Of a stretch of 34,511 bases of DNA, positions 1 to 6,502 are shown in pieces (the first letter of the stretch is position 1; each line of letters begins with the position of its first letter). This DNA comes from Pseudomonadota bacterium (GTDB lineage: Bacteria; Pseudomonadota; Gammaproteobacteria; Burkholderiales; Burkholderiaceae_C). Below the pieces are notes generated by a model. That model worked only from the letters and a program-made list of their open reading frames with translations, did not search any database and was not told the origin of the DNA. Made by a program: the position numbers and the translations under genes. The stretch covers positions 1 to 34,511 of the forward strand of contig JAEZWW010000105.1 in the NCBI GenBank assembly GCA_023442945.1. The letters run 5' to 3'.

Positions 1-42
1 GAGATCTGCTGACCATTGCCGAATCGGGCCGCAGTCTCACGC

Positions 43-48
43 TATAAT
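43..48 (+). promoter_or_regulatory. -10 element of tRNA-Pro promoter
   Basis: A perfect TATAAT lies 11 bases before the tRNA 5' end. No good -35 box sits at 16-18 bp; the nearest TTG (16-18) is too far upstream. The first 42 bases otherwise show nothing I can name. Confidence 0.6.
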
Positions 49-59
49 GCAAGGCTTGT

Positions 60-136
60 CGGCGTGTAGCGCAGCCTGGTAGCGCACTTGCATGGGGTGC
101 AAGGGGTCGCGAGTTCGAATCCCGCCACGCCGACCA
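60..136 (+). tRNA. tRNA-Pro (anticodon GGG)
   Basis: Proline tRNA reading CCC (and CCU by wobble). The 77-nt sequence folds into a full cloverleaf. The acceptor stem CGGCGTG (60-66) pairs with CACGCCG (126-132), the T-loop contains GTTCGAAT, the anticodon stem CTTGC/GCAAG encloses the loop ATGGGGT, and a genomic CCA ends at 136. The gene is intact. It lies 163 bases before the start of a divergence-free, same-strand tyrosine integrase gene, the usual layout when a prophage has integrated into the 3' end of a tRNA and restored it. The 3' part (about 110-136) is therefore the likely attL core, but no second copy is visible in the window, so this is inference. Confidence 0.96.
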
Positions 137-143
137 TTACTTT

Positions 144-187
144 ATCCGCCAGCATCCGTAACCAACCGGGTCTGGCGGATTTCTCTT
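144..187 (+). terminator. hairpin terminator after tRNA-Pro
   Basis: ATCCGCCAG (144-152) and CTGGCGGAT (172-180) form a perfect 9-bp stem with a 19-nt loop, followed by TTCTCTT. The position directly after the tRNA suggests it ends the tRNA transcript and insulates the integrase. The T-run is short, so efficiency is uncertain. Confidence 0.5.
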
Positions 188-230
188 GGGGAAACCGCTT
201 TTTCGCGGTCGCCAGCGTCCGCCAAAGCGC

Positions 231-299
231 GGGGGCAACCGGGCAATAATGGGGGCAACATTTCTGCCTGTTGCCCCCGAACCCCTCGGAGTTGCCCCC
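231..299 (+). repeat. four symmetric GGGGGCAAC repeats before int
   Basis: The 9-mer GGGGGCAAC occurs directly at 231-239 and 251-259 and inverted at 270-278 and 291-299. The outer and inner pairs are nested around almost the same centre. The last copy touches the integrase ATG and overlaps the last base of its GGAG ribosome-binding site (288-291). The array could be integrase arm-type or autoregulatory binding sites, or a hairpin limiting translation of int. Confidence 0.75.
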
Positions 300-1529
300 A
301 TGCCCCTCACGGATACCGCAATCCGCGCCGCCAAACCGAGCGAGAAGGCTCGCAAGCTGTTCGACGGCGAGGGTCTCTATCTGGAGGTCGCGCCGTCAGG
401 AGGAAAGTGGTGGCGGCTCAAGTATCGCTGGGCTGGCCGGGAAAAGCGCCTCAGCCTCGGCACCTACCCCGAAGTGACCCTGTTGGAGGCACGGCGACGC
501 CGCGACGACGCCAAGCGAATGCTGGCCGACGGTGCTGACCCTTCGGCTGAGCGTCGCGGGCAAAAGATGGCGGCGCATGCGGCGGCCGGCAACACGTTCG
601 AGGCGGTGGCGCGGGCATGGCACGCTAGCTGGAAGCGCACGCGTTCAGAAAAGCATGCTGCGCAGGTGCTGCGCCGTCTGGAGTTGGACGTTTTCCCGCG
701 ACTCGGCTCGCTGCCCATCACGTCGGTCAAGGCGACCGATCTGGTGGCGACCGCGAAAGCCGTGGAGATGCGCGGCGCCCACGATCTGGCGCGGCGAGCG
801 ATCCAGATCAGCGGACAGGTGTTCCGCTACGCGATTGGCCATGGACTGGCCGAGCACAACCCGGCACGCGAGATAGAGCCAAGTGACGTGCTGCAGCCGG
901 TCGTCGAGCACAACTACGCCCGGGTGGCGCCTGAACGCCTGCCGGTGTTGCTGAAAGCGATCAATCGGTACGAAGGGCACGAGCGCACGCGCCTGGCGCT
1001 GCACCTCATGTCGTTGACGTTCTTGCGCACGGGTGAGTTGATCGGCGCGCGCTGGAGTGAGTTCGACTTGGTTTCGAAGCGCTGGACCGTCCCGGCCGCC
1101 CGGATGAAGATGCCGGCACCACACATCGTGCCGCTTGCCCAACAGACGCTAGAGGTGCTGCAGGCCCTGAAGCGTGCCGGAACAGGCGACGAGCTGCTGT
1201 TCCCGGGCAACACCGACCACGAAAAGCCTATCAGCAACAACACACTGCTGTTCGCGCTCTACCGCATGGGCTTCAAGGGCGAGATGACCGGCCACGGCTT
1301 TCGCGGAGTGGCCAGCACGGCGCTGCACGAAATGGGGTTGGAGCACGCCCACATCGAGCTGCAGTTGGCGCACCAGGAGCGGGATCGTGTGTCCGCTGCC
1401 TACAACTACGCGCAGTACTTGCCGCAGCGCACGGCGATGATGCAGACATGGGCCGATCACCTGGACGCTGTGCGCGGTGAGCCGATCAGCTTTGGCGTTG
1501 CGCGTGAAGCTGCTGCACCAGGGCCTTGA
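300..1529 (+). CDS. int: P4-type tyrosine recombinase / prophage integrase
   Basis: Site-specific recombinase, 409 aa, that would insert and excise the prophage at the neighbouring tRNA-Pro. The N-terminus (1-90) is the arm-binding domain of P4-like integrases, with LTDTAIRAAKPSEKARKLFD and a GLYLEV segment. A SAM-like core-binding domain follows at about 95-190. The catalytic domain shows the first Arg in TFLRTGEL (about 243), HGFR (about 332-335), His in QLAH (about 357) and the nucleophile Tyr in AAYNYAQYL (about 368). Length and order match complete P4-family integrases, so it looks functional. The ATG at 300 is chosen because GGAG lies 8 nt upstream; an upstream in-frame extension exists but would read through the repeat array. 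Its last 44 bases overlap the end of the opposing AlpA-like gene. Confidence 0.95.
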   Translation: MPLTDTAIRAAKPSEKARKLFDGEGLYLEVAPSGGKWWRLKYRWAGREKRLSLGTYPEVTLLEARRRRDDAKRMLADGADPSAERRGQKMAAHAAAGNTFEAVARAWHASWKRTRSEKHAAQVLRRLELDVFPRLGSLPITSVKATDLVATAKAVEMRGAHDLARRAIQISGQVFRYAIGHGLAEHNPAREIEPSDVLQPVVEHNYARVAPERLPVLLKAINRYEGHERTRLALHLMSLTFLRTGELIGARWSEFDLVSKRWTVPAARMKMPAPHIVPLAQQTLEVLQALKRAGTGDELLFPGNTDHEKPISNNTLLFALYRMGFKGEMTGHGFRGVASTALHEMGLEHAHIELQLAHQERDRVSAAYNYAQYLPQRTAMMQTWADHLDAVRGEPISFGVAREAAAPGP

Positions 1530-1719
1530 TCTCGTCGGGCGTCTTGCCTTTGATGACCGCGTCGTTGCAGGCGTCGACCTCGTGCGCAGGCCAGACGCTG
1601 GCGCGTGGCCCCAGCTTGATAGGCGCGGTGAATAAGCCTGAGTTGATGCGGTCATAGATCGCGGTTCGCTTGAGGCCGACTCGTTCCATGACCGTGGGCA
1701 ATCGGAGTAGTGCTCTCAT
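1486..1719 (-). CDS. AlpA-like regulator / excisionase candidate
   Basis: A 77-aa protein with a winged-helix/AlpA-type DNA-binding pattern: LPTVMERVGLKRTAIYDRI, then GLFTAPIKLGPRASVWPAHEVD. That is the typical order of helix-turn-helix, basic wing and a W-x-x-x-E/D helix. AlpA-family proteins activate or assist P4-type integrases, so this is the best candidate for directing excision. The ATG at 1719 has AAGGA 8 nt upstream and overlaps the previous stop by ATGA, so it is probably translationally coupled. It is the last gene of the leftward operon. Its 3' end overlaps the integrase 3' end by 44 bp on the opposite strand, so the two transcripts are antisense at their tails. It could also be a general phage regulator rather than an excisionase. 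Confidence 0.8.
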   Translation of the reverse strand: MRALLRLPTVMERVGLKRTAIYDRINSGLFTAPIKLGPRASVWPAHEVDACNDAVIKGKTPDEIKALVQQLHAQRQS

Positions 1720-1964
1720 GAGGCTGGTCCTTTCATGGGTGTACCGGGGTTCGATTGGGAGACAGGCGATACATGCTTGCCACCCTGCGCTTTGCGGATG
1801 GCGTTGACCTTGCGCAGTGCGCGTCGGGCGTGAACGGCCATCGCTCTCTCTGCTGCCATTTGCTCTGCGGTGAAGTTCTCGCCACGCATCGCGCTCACGA
1901 GGTCGTCGTAGGCTTGCACTGCGTACCAGAGTGCTCGGGTGTCGTTCTTCGTCAGTGTGTTCAT
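1716..1964 (-). CDS. hypothetical phage early protein, 82 aa
   Basis: Not recognised. The protein is mostly helical, with an Arg/Lys-rich central part (AVHARRALRKVNAIRKAQGG) after an Ala/Met/Glu-rich helix. A small basic helical protein could bind nucleic acid, but there is no clear motif. Start ATG 1964 overlaps the stop of the upstream gene and its own stop overlaps the next start, both as ATGA. This supports the start over an extension beginning at 1988. The segment DTRALWYAVQAYDDL resembles the helical segment of the next upstream product loosely, and both contain an RRALRKV or RRAVLKV stretch, so the two may be distant paralogues. Confidence 0.65.
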   Translation of the reverse strand: MNTLTKNDTRALWYAVQAYDDLVSAMRGENFTAEQMAAERAMAVHARRALRKVNAIRKAQGGKHVSPVSQSNPGTPMKGPAS

Positions 1965-2215
1965 GCGTCGGACCACCCCTGGGCACAATTGGCCTGCGGC
2001 TGAGCGCGGTCGACCAGGGCGCCCTGTTTGAAGAGCCGGTGAACCTTCAAGACGGCGCGCCGGGCGACGCGTAGGCGCTGGCGCTCGGCCAAGATGTGGT
2101 CGGCATTGACGCTGCCTGAGCGAGTTCTTGCGCGGAAGCGCCTGTCAACGTCCTCCATAACGAGCTGCAGCGCCTGGAGCTCGACTTTGGACAAAGTGCA
2201 GTCCATCTGGATCAT
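1961..2215 (-). CDS. hypothetical phage early protein, 84 aa
   Basis: Not recognised. The 84 residues are largely helical and charged: LSKVELQALQLVMEDVDRRF followed by RQRLRVARRAVLKVHRLFKQG. The Arg-rich second helix resembles the basic helix of the downstream 82-aa product. ATG 2215 has GGGGAG 8 nt upstream and overlaps the preceding stop as ATGA, which fixes the start. It is the third gene from the end of the leftward early operon. No catalytic motif, signal peptide or membrane segment is visible, so the role is unknown. Its conserved coupling suggests it is expressed with the neighbouring small proteins. Confidence 0.65.
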   Translation of the reverse strand: MIQMDCTLSKVELQALQLVMEDVDRRFRARTRSGSVNADHILAERQRLRVARRAVLKVHRLFKQGALVDRAQPQANCAQGWSDA

Positions 2216-2652
2216 GTTGCGATCTCCCCTGTGGCGACGTCAGGCTTCGGCTGGAGGCTGGCACTCCGTGCAGCGATCTCCGCCCGCGCCAGCGCGAGTT
2301 CGGTGGTCAATACCTTGACCTTGGCCCGAGCCTCGGCAAGGCTGGAGTAGGGAATAAAGCGCTTGCCGTCCTTGGCCAGGACGTACGGGACAGCGGCGCT
2401 GGCGGCCAGGCCGGCATGCTGCTGCAGCTCAGCGTGGGCATCCCCGAGGCGCTTGAGCAGCGCGGCGTCCTGCGCCACGCCGGGCGCGGTCAGGCCTTTG
2501 ACGGCCAGGTACAGGGCCTGGTGCAGCTGAGCGACGTGCTCTTCGTACCAGGCGGTCATGTCAAAGGCCGCGGCAGGTGAGGGCGCCGGCTCAGTCACTG
2601 GCACGGCTGCCAAGCCAATCGGCTTGACGTCAATGGTGGCGGCTTCAGGCAT
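2212..2652 (-). CDS. hypothetical phage protein, 146 aa
   Basis: Not recognised. The N-terminal 35 residues are rich in Pro, Ala and Val (probably disordered). Two helical segments follow: MTAWYEEHVAQLHQALYLAV, then an Ala/Leu/Gln stretch with LLKRLGDAHAELQQHAGLAA. The C-terminal third, LAEARAKVKVLTTELALARA, looks like a coiled coil. Start ATG 2652 is preferred over the codon at 2673 because AGGAG lies about 8 nt upstream; the gene then overlaps the upstream stop by 8 bases. Its stop overlaps the next start as ATGA. The shape suggests a small oligomeric accessory protein, with no function that can be read from the sequence. Confidence 0.65.
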   Translation of the reverse strand: MPEAATIDVKPIGLAAVPVTEPAPSPAAAFDMTAWYEEHVAQLHQALYLAVKGLTAPGVAQDAALLKRLGDAHAELQQHAGLAASAAVPYVLAKDGKRFIPYSSLAEARAKVKVLTTELALARAEIAARSASLQPKPDVATGEIAT

Positions 2653-3094
2653 GCAAACGCTCCTGGCCCGCACTGCGCAGCTTGCTCACCGGCTTGAAGA
2701 CTTCGCGCACTTCGCCCACGACACGGAAACACCATTGCTCGCTTGGCGAGATCTGGGCCCAGCCTGGCGCGCCGACGTCCTGGCCCCACAGCTCGCGGCC
2801 GTGGTCACCGGGACGGACTTGAAAGCGCCGGGCGCCGTGCCAATGGCTGCCGTCGTCGTGGTCGAAGCTGATCAGGAAGAGACCGTCGTACCGGATCTGA
2901 TGGCAGTCGAAGTCGATCGCAACGCAGTCGCCGGCGTCGATGGTGGAGTGGAGCAGGGTGGTGTGCGTCTGGATGACCTGAACGCCCGCGCGGCCGCGGA
3001 AGGCTTCGTGGTCGGCGCAGCGTTCGACCATGCGCGCAGACAGGGATGGGTTGGTCTGGGTGCTTGCCGGTCGTGCGAGGCTGGCGGTGTTCAT
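2645..3094 (-). CDS. S24-like (LexA/C2 C-domain) protein without HTH
   Basis: A 149-aa protein whose middle and end look like the C-terminal domain of S24/LexA-type repressors: STIDAGDCVAIDF, then RYDGLFLISFDHDD, and FRVVGEVREVF near the end. In that family these correspond to the GD-x-V strand, the DGLYxL strand and the closing G-R-V strand. The N-terminus has no convincing helix-turn-helix. The usual Ser-Met before the GD loop is replaced by Leu-Leu-His and the usual catalytic Lys region reads HGARRF, so self-cleavage seems unlikely. It may be a partner or decoy for a host repressor, or an unrelated beta-rich protein. The start overlaps the previous stop as ATGA. Confidence 0.55.
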   Translation of the reverse strand: MNTASLARPASTQTNPSLSARMVERCADHEAFRGRAGVQVIQTHTTLLHSTIDAGDCVAIDFDCHQIRYDGLFLISFDHDDGSHWHGARRFQVRPGDHGRELWGQDVGAPGWAQISPSEQWCFRVVGEVREVFKPVSKLRSAGQERLHA

Positions 3095-4032
3095 GCTGCC
3101 ACCGCCTTTCGTGCACGAGCATCCCTCATGCGTTCAACGAAGGCGGCGCGCTTTGCCTCGCGTGCCGGACGTTCCCTCGCATCGGCCTGTTCAAATCGCT
3201 CAATCTGCTCGTCGATAGACGCCACGCTGTGAAGCGCTGCGGCCGACTTGAACATCGCGGTGATGCAGTCGAGGAAGGCCTGGGCGGCATGGCGCTGGCC
3301 GTCGCCGGTTGCCTCTGCCTCGCGGGTGACGATAGCCGCTGCCGCGATCACGGTCTGGCAGAAGCTGGCGTCCGTGGTGCGGTGAGTCTTGAGGTATTCG
3401 ACCATCTGACGGGCCATGCGGCAACCCTCAACCGCGCCCGCGAAGTGGGGCAGGGCGGGTGTGTCGAAGTAGACCGGGCGCTTGGTACTCCGGCGGCCGT
3501 TGGTGGTGACGATCCAGTGCTGGTAGGGCAGCGCACCAGCGATTCGCTGCGTGTGGGGGCCGATCTGGGTGGTGGCGGCAGCTTCCGCTTCGGTGCGTCT
3601 GCGATCGATGGCTTCCCAGATTTGATCTTGGATCGCTGCCAGCTGGTCCGCAGTGACCTGGTTGCCGGCGGCGTCTTGCAGTACGCCGTCCATGCCCTCA
3701 ACGAAGCGGGCCACGGCACGACCGAACTGCGAGGCGGCAGACAGGATCGGAGCGCAGGTGGCTGGGTCCAGAGAGACGCGGACTTCGGTGAAGATGCCGA
3801 ACTGCTGGCCCTTGATGGGGGTGAACTCGGCGATCGCGTCTCGCGTGTCGTCGCAGCGCAAGCAGTAGGCCAATCGCCAGGTCTTCGGGCCAATCTTTGC
3901 GTCACCGAGGTTCAACTCGGACGCGAGTTCGGAGAACTGGGACGACTCGAAAGCGTCGCCGTCGCGTGGCCGGATGACGAGCTCGATCGGTCTGGTGTCA
4001 GATGAGGCGGACACGGTGGTGACGGCGTTCAT
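3091..4032 (-). CDS. hypothetical phage early protein, 313 aa
   Basis: Not recognised; the largest product of the leftward operon. The N-terminal half has alternating strands and helices (PIELVIRPRDGDAFESSQF and WRLAYCLRCDDTRDAIAEF). The middle has a basic segment, TTNGRRSTKRPVYFDTPALP. The C-terminus is a charged helix, EQIERFEQADARERPAREAK, likely a coiled coil or nucleic-acid-binding tail. Two Cys near YCLRCDD are too few for a zinc site alone. ATG 4032 has GGAG 7 nt upstream and overlaps the preceding stop as ATGA, so the extended start at 4077 is rejected. Its stop overlaps the S24-like gene. It could be a recombination or replication accessory protein, but nothing proves this. Confidence 0.65.
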   Translation of the reverse strand: MNAVTTVSASSDTRPIELVIRPRDGDAFESSQFSELASELNLGDAKIGPKTWRLAYCLRCDDTRDAIAEFTPIKGQQFGIFTEVRVSLDPATCAPILSAASQFGRAVARFVEGMDGVLQDAAGNQVTADQLAAIQDQIWEAIDRRRTEAEAAATTQIGPHTQRIAGALPYQHWIVTTNGRRSTKRPVYFDTPALPHFAGAVEGCRMARQMVEYLKTHRTTDASFCQTVIAAAAIVTREAEATGDGQRHAAQAFLDCITAMFKSAAALHSVASIDEQIERFEQADARERPAREAKRAAFVERMRDARARKAVAA

Positions 4033-4475
4033 GCGTGCACTCCAGCGGCCTGAGAGGCGATGGCGGCTGGAAGCCATGCGGTCTGTGCGTCGGAACGGAC
4101 TGCGACCACTTCGCCGCGGCGCGCTGCCTGAAGCTGCTCCAGCTCTATGCCGTAGCGTTCAGCCAACTTGGGCAGGCTGGCACTCAGGCGTTCGTCAGGC
4201 ACGTCCGAGCCGACGATGATGAAGATGGGCCCGTTCTCGGTCTGGTGGCCTTGGAGGTCGGTAGCGCTGCAGCGGATGGCCAGGTTCGCGTCCTTGAACG
4301 TGTGGGGTACGGCGAAGACGCGCTTGTCGCTGAAGCTGGGGTGATCAGGATCGGTGTCTGGATAGGCCCGATAGGTGGGATAGGCCGGATAGCTGGTCAT
4401 ACGGTTCTCCACGCGATAGATGATGGGCGTGCCGTTCTCGAACGGCAGGAGGGGATTTCGATTAGCATTGGTCAC
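4029..4475 (-). CDS. hypothetical phage protein, 148 aa
   Basis: Not recognised. The start is GTG 4475 with AAGGA 9 nt upstream. A Tyr/Pro-rich N-terminal segment (TSYPAYPTYRAYP, about residues 27-39) is followed by DPDHPSFSDKRVFAVPHTFK and a domain with IFIIVGSDVPDERLSASLPK. The second half contains a helix, LAERYGIELEQLQAARRGEV, that could be a small DNA-binding or docking helix. This gene follows the only sizeable gap in the operon, a 91-base spacer holding a hairpin, so it may head a separately controlled part of the transcript. Its stop overlaps the next start as ATGA. Confidence 0.65.
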   Translation of the reverse strand: MTNANRNPLLPFENGTPIIYRVENRMTSYPAYPTYRAYPDTDPDHPSFSDKRVFAVPHTFKDANLAIRCSATDLQGHQTENGPIFIIVGSDVPDERLSASLPKLAERYGIELEQLQAARRGEVVAVRSDAQTAWLPAAIASQAAGVHA

Positions 4476-4508
4476 GATCTGAATTCCTTGCTATGGTTTT
4501 TTGATCTA

Positions 4509-4544
4509 GAAGCCGGTTTGCGGGTCCAAGCGCATGCCGGCTTC
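4509..4544 (-). other. intercistronic hairpin in leftward operon
   Basis: GAAGCCGG (4509-4516) and CCGGCTTC (4537-4544) pair perfectly with a 20-nt loop in the 91-base gap between two operon genes. On the minus strand the hairpin is followed by an A-rich, not T-rich, run, so it is more likely an RNA-stability or attenuation element than a terminator. Confidence 0.4.
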
Positions 4545-4566
4545 GCCGTTTCTGGGGTGCCCGGAG

Positions 4567-4917
4567 TCACAGGCGCCAGTCGGGCGCCGGTGCTTCCTCG
4601 TAAACGTACGGCTCCTGCGGCTCGGCGGTGGCCGGCTCGGCGCCCACCGCTGGCGGCTGCTTGAAGATCATGTAGGGCGTGTCAGGCAACACCGGCCCGA
4701 AGTAGCTCTCCACACCCTTGACCGCCGTCGTCAACAGATCGAGCGCGGACTTCCCGGCCTCGTTCTTGGGCTCAATGTCGGCATCGCCGAGTCGGGCGGC
4801 CACTTCTAGGGCGGCGTGGACCAGCTGTGCGACTGCGTCGGCAGGCAGCTTGGCGAGGTCCAGGGTGGCGGCACTGCTGCCGGGGGTGCTGAACCAGAGG
4901 GGAGGGTTTTGAGTCAT
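4567..4917 (-). CDS. hypothetical phage protein, 116 aa
   Basis: Not recognised. An N-terminal NPPLWFSTPG segment is followed by two helices (LDLAKLPADAVAQLVHAALE and a KSALDLLTTAVKGVESYFGP stretch). A Pro/Glu/Ala-rich tail ends in PYVYEEAPAPDWRL. The start ATG 4917 is chosen because AAGGAG lies 7 nt upstream. A GTG at 4986 overlaps the preceding stop as GTGA and would add 23 residues, so a coupled longer form cannot be excluded. An ATG at 4971 is a third choice. No catalytic motif or signal peptide is visible. It is followed by the hairpin-containing gap. Confidence 0.6.
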   Translation of the reverse strand: MTQNPPLWFSTPGSSAATLDLAKLPADAVAQLVHAALEVAARLGDADIEPKNEAGKSALDLLTTAVKGVESYFGPVLPDTPYMIFKQPPAVGAEPATAEPQEPYVYEEAPAPDWRL

Positions 4918-4982
4918 GGAATTGCTCCTTGGGTTGGTGGGGGAAATGGGCGCGAGGGCTTGGTTGTCTTGCATGACGGCCC

Positions 4983-5645
4983 TCACTGGACCAGGTGCAC
5001 GTTGCCGACCACGAGCCGGTCAGCAAGCTGCTCTTGGATTCGTTTCTCAATCTGCTCTACGGGAATGCCGAGCTTTTCGGCTATCTGCTCAGCTGAGTAA
5101 ACCGGCACGCCTGCGTCGTTCACGTACTTGGTCTCTGGCAACAGGCCCAGCTCCTTCGCCGTCTCGCGGGCGGCCTGCATGAAGGTCGGCGGGGCGTACT
5201 TGAAGGCTTGGCGCCAGAGGTCGTCGTACTCGGGAAGCTGCTGAGCGGCTTGGCCGTGCGCCTCCTGCAGTTCCTTGATGCGCTCCATGGCTTGCTGGAA
5301 CTTAGGGTGATGAGCTGGAGGCTCACACTCGTGCTTGATCAGGCCGTCCAACATTCCAGATTCCTCAAGGGCGCTGTAGAACGTCTCGTCTGGTAAGAGG
5401 GCGGTGAGCTGAACCACAGGGGCGCGGAGTTGGCTCTGGCTGCTACCGGATTGCACGGACTGCACGAAGGCGTCGATGTCAGCTGCCGGGATCGCGTCGA
5501 CCTGGCGGAGCGCTGCCACGATGGCGTTGAAGCCCTTGCGGATGCGCTCTTGGGAGTCAGGCACGGCACGATTCGTTTCGTGGTATCCGAGCGCAAGGTG
5601 CATCAGCAGTTCAGCTGTGCTGAGTGGGGTGGCGTCCGTGTTCAT
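4983..5645 (-). CDS. hypothetical phage protein with C-terminal HTH-like motif
   Basis: A 220-aa protein. The first half is helical (LSTAELLMHLALGYHETNR and IRKGFNAIVAALRQVDAIPA). A central charged helix, FQQAMERIKELQEAHGQAAQ, is likely a coiled coil. The last 45 residues read PVYSAEQIAEKLGIPVEQIE, a good helix-turn-helix pattern, and end with RLVVGNVHLVQ. It may therefore be a DNA-binding early regulator, though the family is not known to me. ATG 5645 overlaps the stop of the 49-aa gene as ATGA and has a GA-rich leader (GAGAAAGG) upstream. It lies third in the leftward operon. Confidence 0.65.
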   Translation of the reverse strand: MNTDATPLSTAELLMHLALGYHETNRAVPDSQERIRKGFNAIVAALRQVDAIPAADIDAFVQSVQSGSSQSQLRAPVVQLTALLPDETFYSALEESGMLDGLIKHECEPPAHHPKFQQAMERIKELQEAHGQAAQQLPEYDDLWRQAFKYAPPTFMQAARETAKELGLLPETKYVNDAGVPVYSAEQIAEKLGIPVEQIEKRIQEQLADRLVVGNVHLVQ

Positions 5646-5791
5646 CGGGAGCCTTTCTCTTCGGAGTGCGGACGGTGGGACGTTTGCCAGCTGCGCCAGG
5701 CGACGCCAATGGCCCAGGCGGCGGCTGTGATCAGGTTGGCGCCGGCTCGGCGGCGCAGGGCGATCAAACGAAGGAGGGCAGCAGGTGTCAT
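5642..5791 (-). CDS. small overlapped protein, 49 aa
   Basis: A short frame, easily missed, that exactly fills the gap between the Arc-like gene and the 220-aa gene. Its ATG at 5791 overlaps the Arc-like stop as ATGA, and its TGA overlaps the next ATG (5645) as ATGA. The product starts MTPAALLRLIALRRRAGANL, has a hydrophobic stretch with ITAAAWAIGVAW (about 21-32), and ends in a charged tail. It could be a small membrane-associated peptide. The double ATGA overlap, the pattern of the rest of the operon, is the main evidence that it is translated. No family is recognised. Confidence 0.55.
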   Translation of the reverse strand: MTPAALLRLIALRRRAGANLITAAAWAIGVAWRSWQTSHRPHSEEKGSR

Positions 5792-5964
5792 TTCCGCTCC
5801 TCGGACTTGCGGCGTGTGTCGCCAGGCACGCCCCTCGAAAGCGCTCGCAGAATGAGGCTGTTTAGGCTGATGTGCTGCGCATCGGCCTCGGCCTTCGCTC
5901 GGTTGTGCAACCGCTCAGGGATGCGTAGCGTCAGACGCGCCCATTTCGGGTCAGATCCTGTCAT
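5788..5964 (-). CDS. Arc-type ribbon-helix-helix repressor, leftward
   Basis: A 58-aa DNA-binding protein of the Arc/MetJ/CopG class, acting as a dimer or tetramer. RLTLRIPERLHNRAKAEADA gives the short beta strand and first helix, and ISLNSLILRALSRG gives the turn (SLN) and second helix. The length is that of a minimal repressor, with a basic tail. ATG 5964 has AAAGAG 7 nt upstream; the longer frame upstream runs through the promoters and is rejected. It is the first gene of the leftward operon and lies beside the operator region at 5981-6059. It therefore probably controls its own operon and the opposing repressor gene, as Arc and Mnt do in phage P22 (family analogy). Confidence 0.85.
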   Translation of the reverse strand: MTGSDPKWARLTLRIPERLHNRAKAEADAQHISLNSLILRALSRGVPGDTRRKSEERK

Positions 5965-5978
5965 GTATGTGCTCTTTG

Positions 5979-6059
5979 TTGACACCAAAACTGTGTCGCT
6001 GGCACAATCATGCCAAGACACCAAAACAGTGTCAATAAAAATGACACTGTTTTGGTGGA
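5979..6059. promoter_or_regulatory. overlapping opposed promoters with three operators
   Basis: The rightward promoter is TTGACA (5979-5984), 18 bp, CACAAT (6003-6008). The leftward promoter is TTGACA (6035-6030 on the minus strand), 17 bp, CATGAT (6012-6007). The -10 boxes overlap, so polymerase can occupy only one. Operator-like sites of form GACAC-7-GTGTC lie at 5981-5997 (A) and 6017-6033 (B). A third, imperfect one lies at 6043-6059 (C), inverted relative to B over 15 bp with a 9-bp spacer. Site A fills the rightward spacer and site B covers the leftward -35. The two flanking Arc-type repressors are the obvious ligands. Confidence 0.75.
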
Positions 6060-6069
6060 AAATTTGCAG

Positions 6070-6492
6070 ATGGAAGATGAAGACCGCTACACACGCATCA
6101 CCCTTCGCCTGCCGAAGGATCTCCACCAGTTGTTGGCTGACGCAGCAAGCGATACCTCGAAGAGTCTCAACGCCGAGATCGTCGGTCGCTTGCAGGCCAC
6201 GTTTGCGGGCTTGGGCAACGCGCCGGGAGGCGGGCGGGCGCCCGACGACCTTCTCGACGCGTTCTTGTTGGCCAGCGCACTGCGTGCGGAGAAAGGGATC
6301 TACGAGTTGAGACTCGACATCGCGCAATCGACCAACCGCCAGGTCACCGGCCTGGAGGAAATGGCTCAGCGCCTGACCGCGATCAACGGGGAGATCGCGC
6401 GATGCGAACTCTTAATACAGCGCTTCAGAGAGCAGGTTGAGTCCAACGAGGTGAGTCGCAAGCCGCAACGGCGCCCTCGAGGAGCTAGATAG
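6070..6492 (+). CDS. Arc-type ribbon-helix-helix repressor, rightward
   Basis: A 140-aa protein with an N-terminal Arc-like domain: YTRITLRLPKDLHQLLADAA then KSLNAEIVGRLQATF, clearly related in pattern to the leftward 58-aa repressor. The rest is a linker (GGGRAPDD) and a long helical part ending in RCELLIQRFREQVES. That part could mediate oligomerisation, as in longer Arc relatives such as Mnt. The start ATG 6070 is chosen because the domain begins there; an upstream in-frame ATG at 6010 lies inside the promoter. It is followed after 10 bases by the 229-aa gene. It probably opposes the leftward repressor at the shared operators and is a candidate lysogeny-maintenance or antirepressor gene. 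Confidence 0.85.
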   Translation: MEDEDRYTRITLRLPKDLHQLLADAASDTSKSLNAEIVGRLQATFAGLGNAPGGGRAPDDLLDAFLLASALRAEKGIYELRLDIAQSTNRQVTGLEEMAQRLTAINGEIARCELLIQRFREQVESNEVSRKPQRRPRGAR

Positions 6493-6502
6493 GAGATTGA
6501 AC

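Noticed and set aside
2558..4005. Long plus-strand open frames opposite the leftward operon
   Set aside because: They are shadows produced by high GC; the minus-strand frames have ribosome-binding sites and ATGA overlaps, and the plus-strand ones do not.
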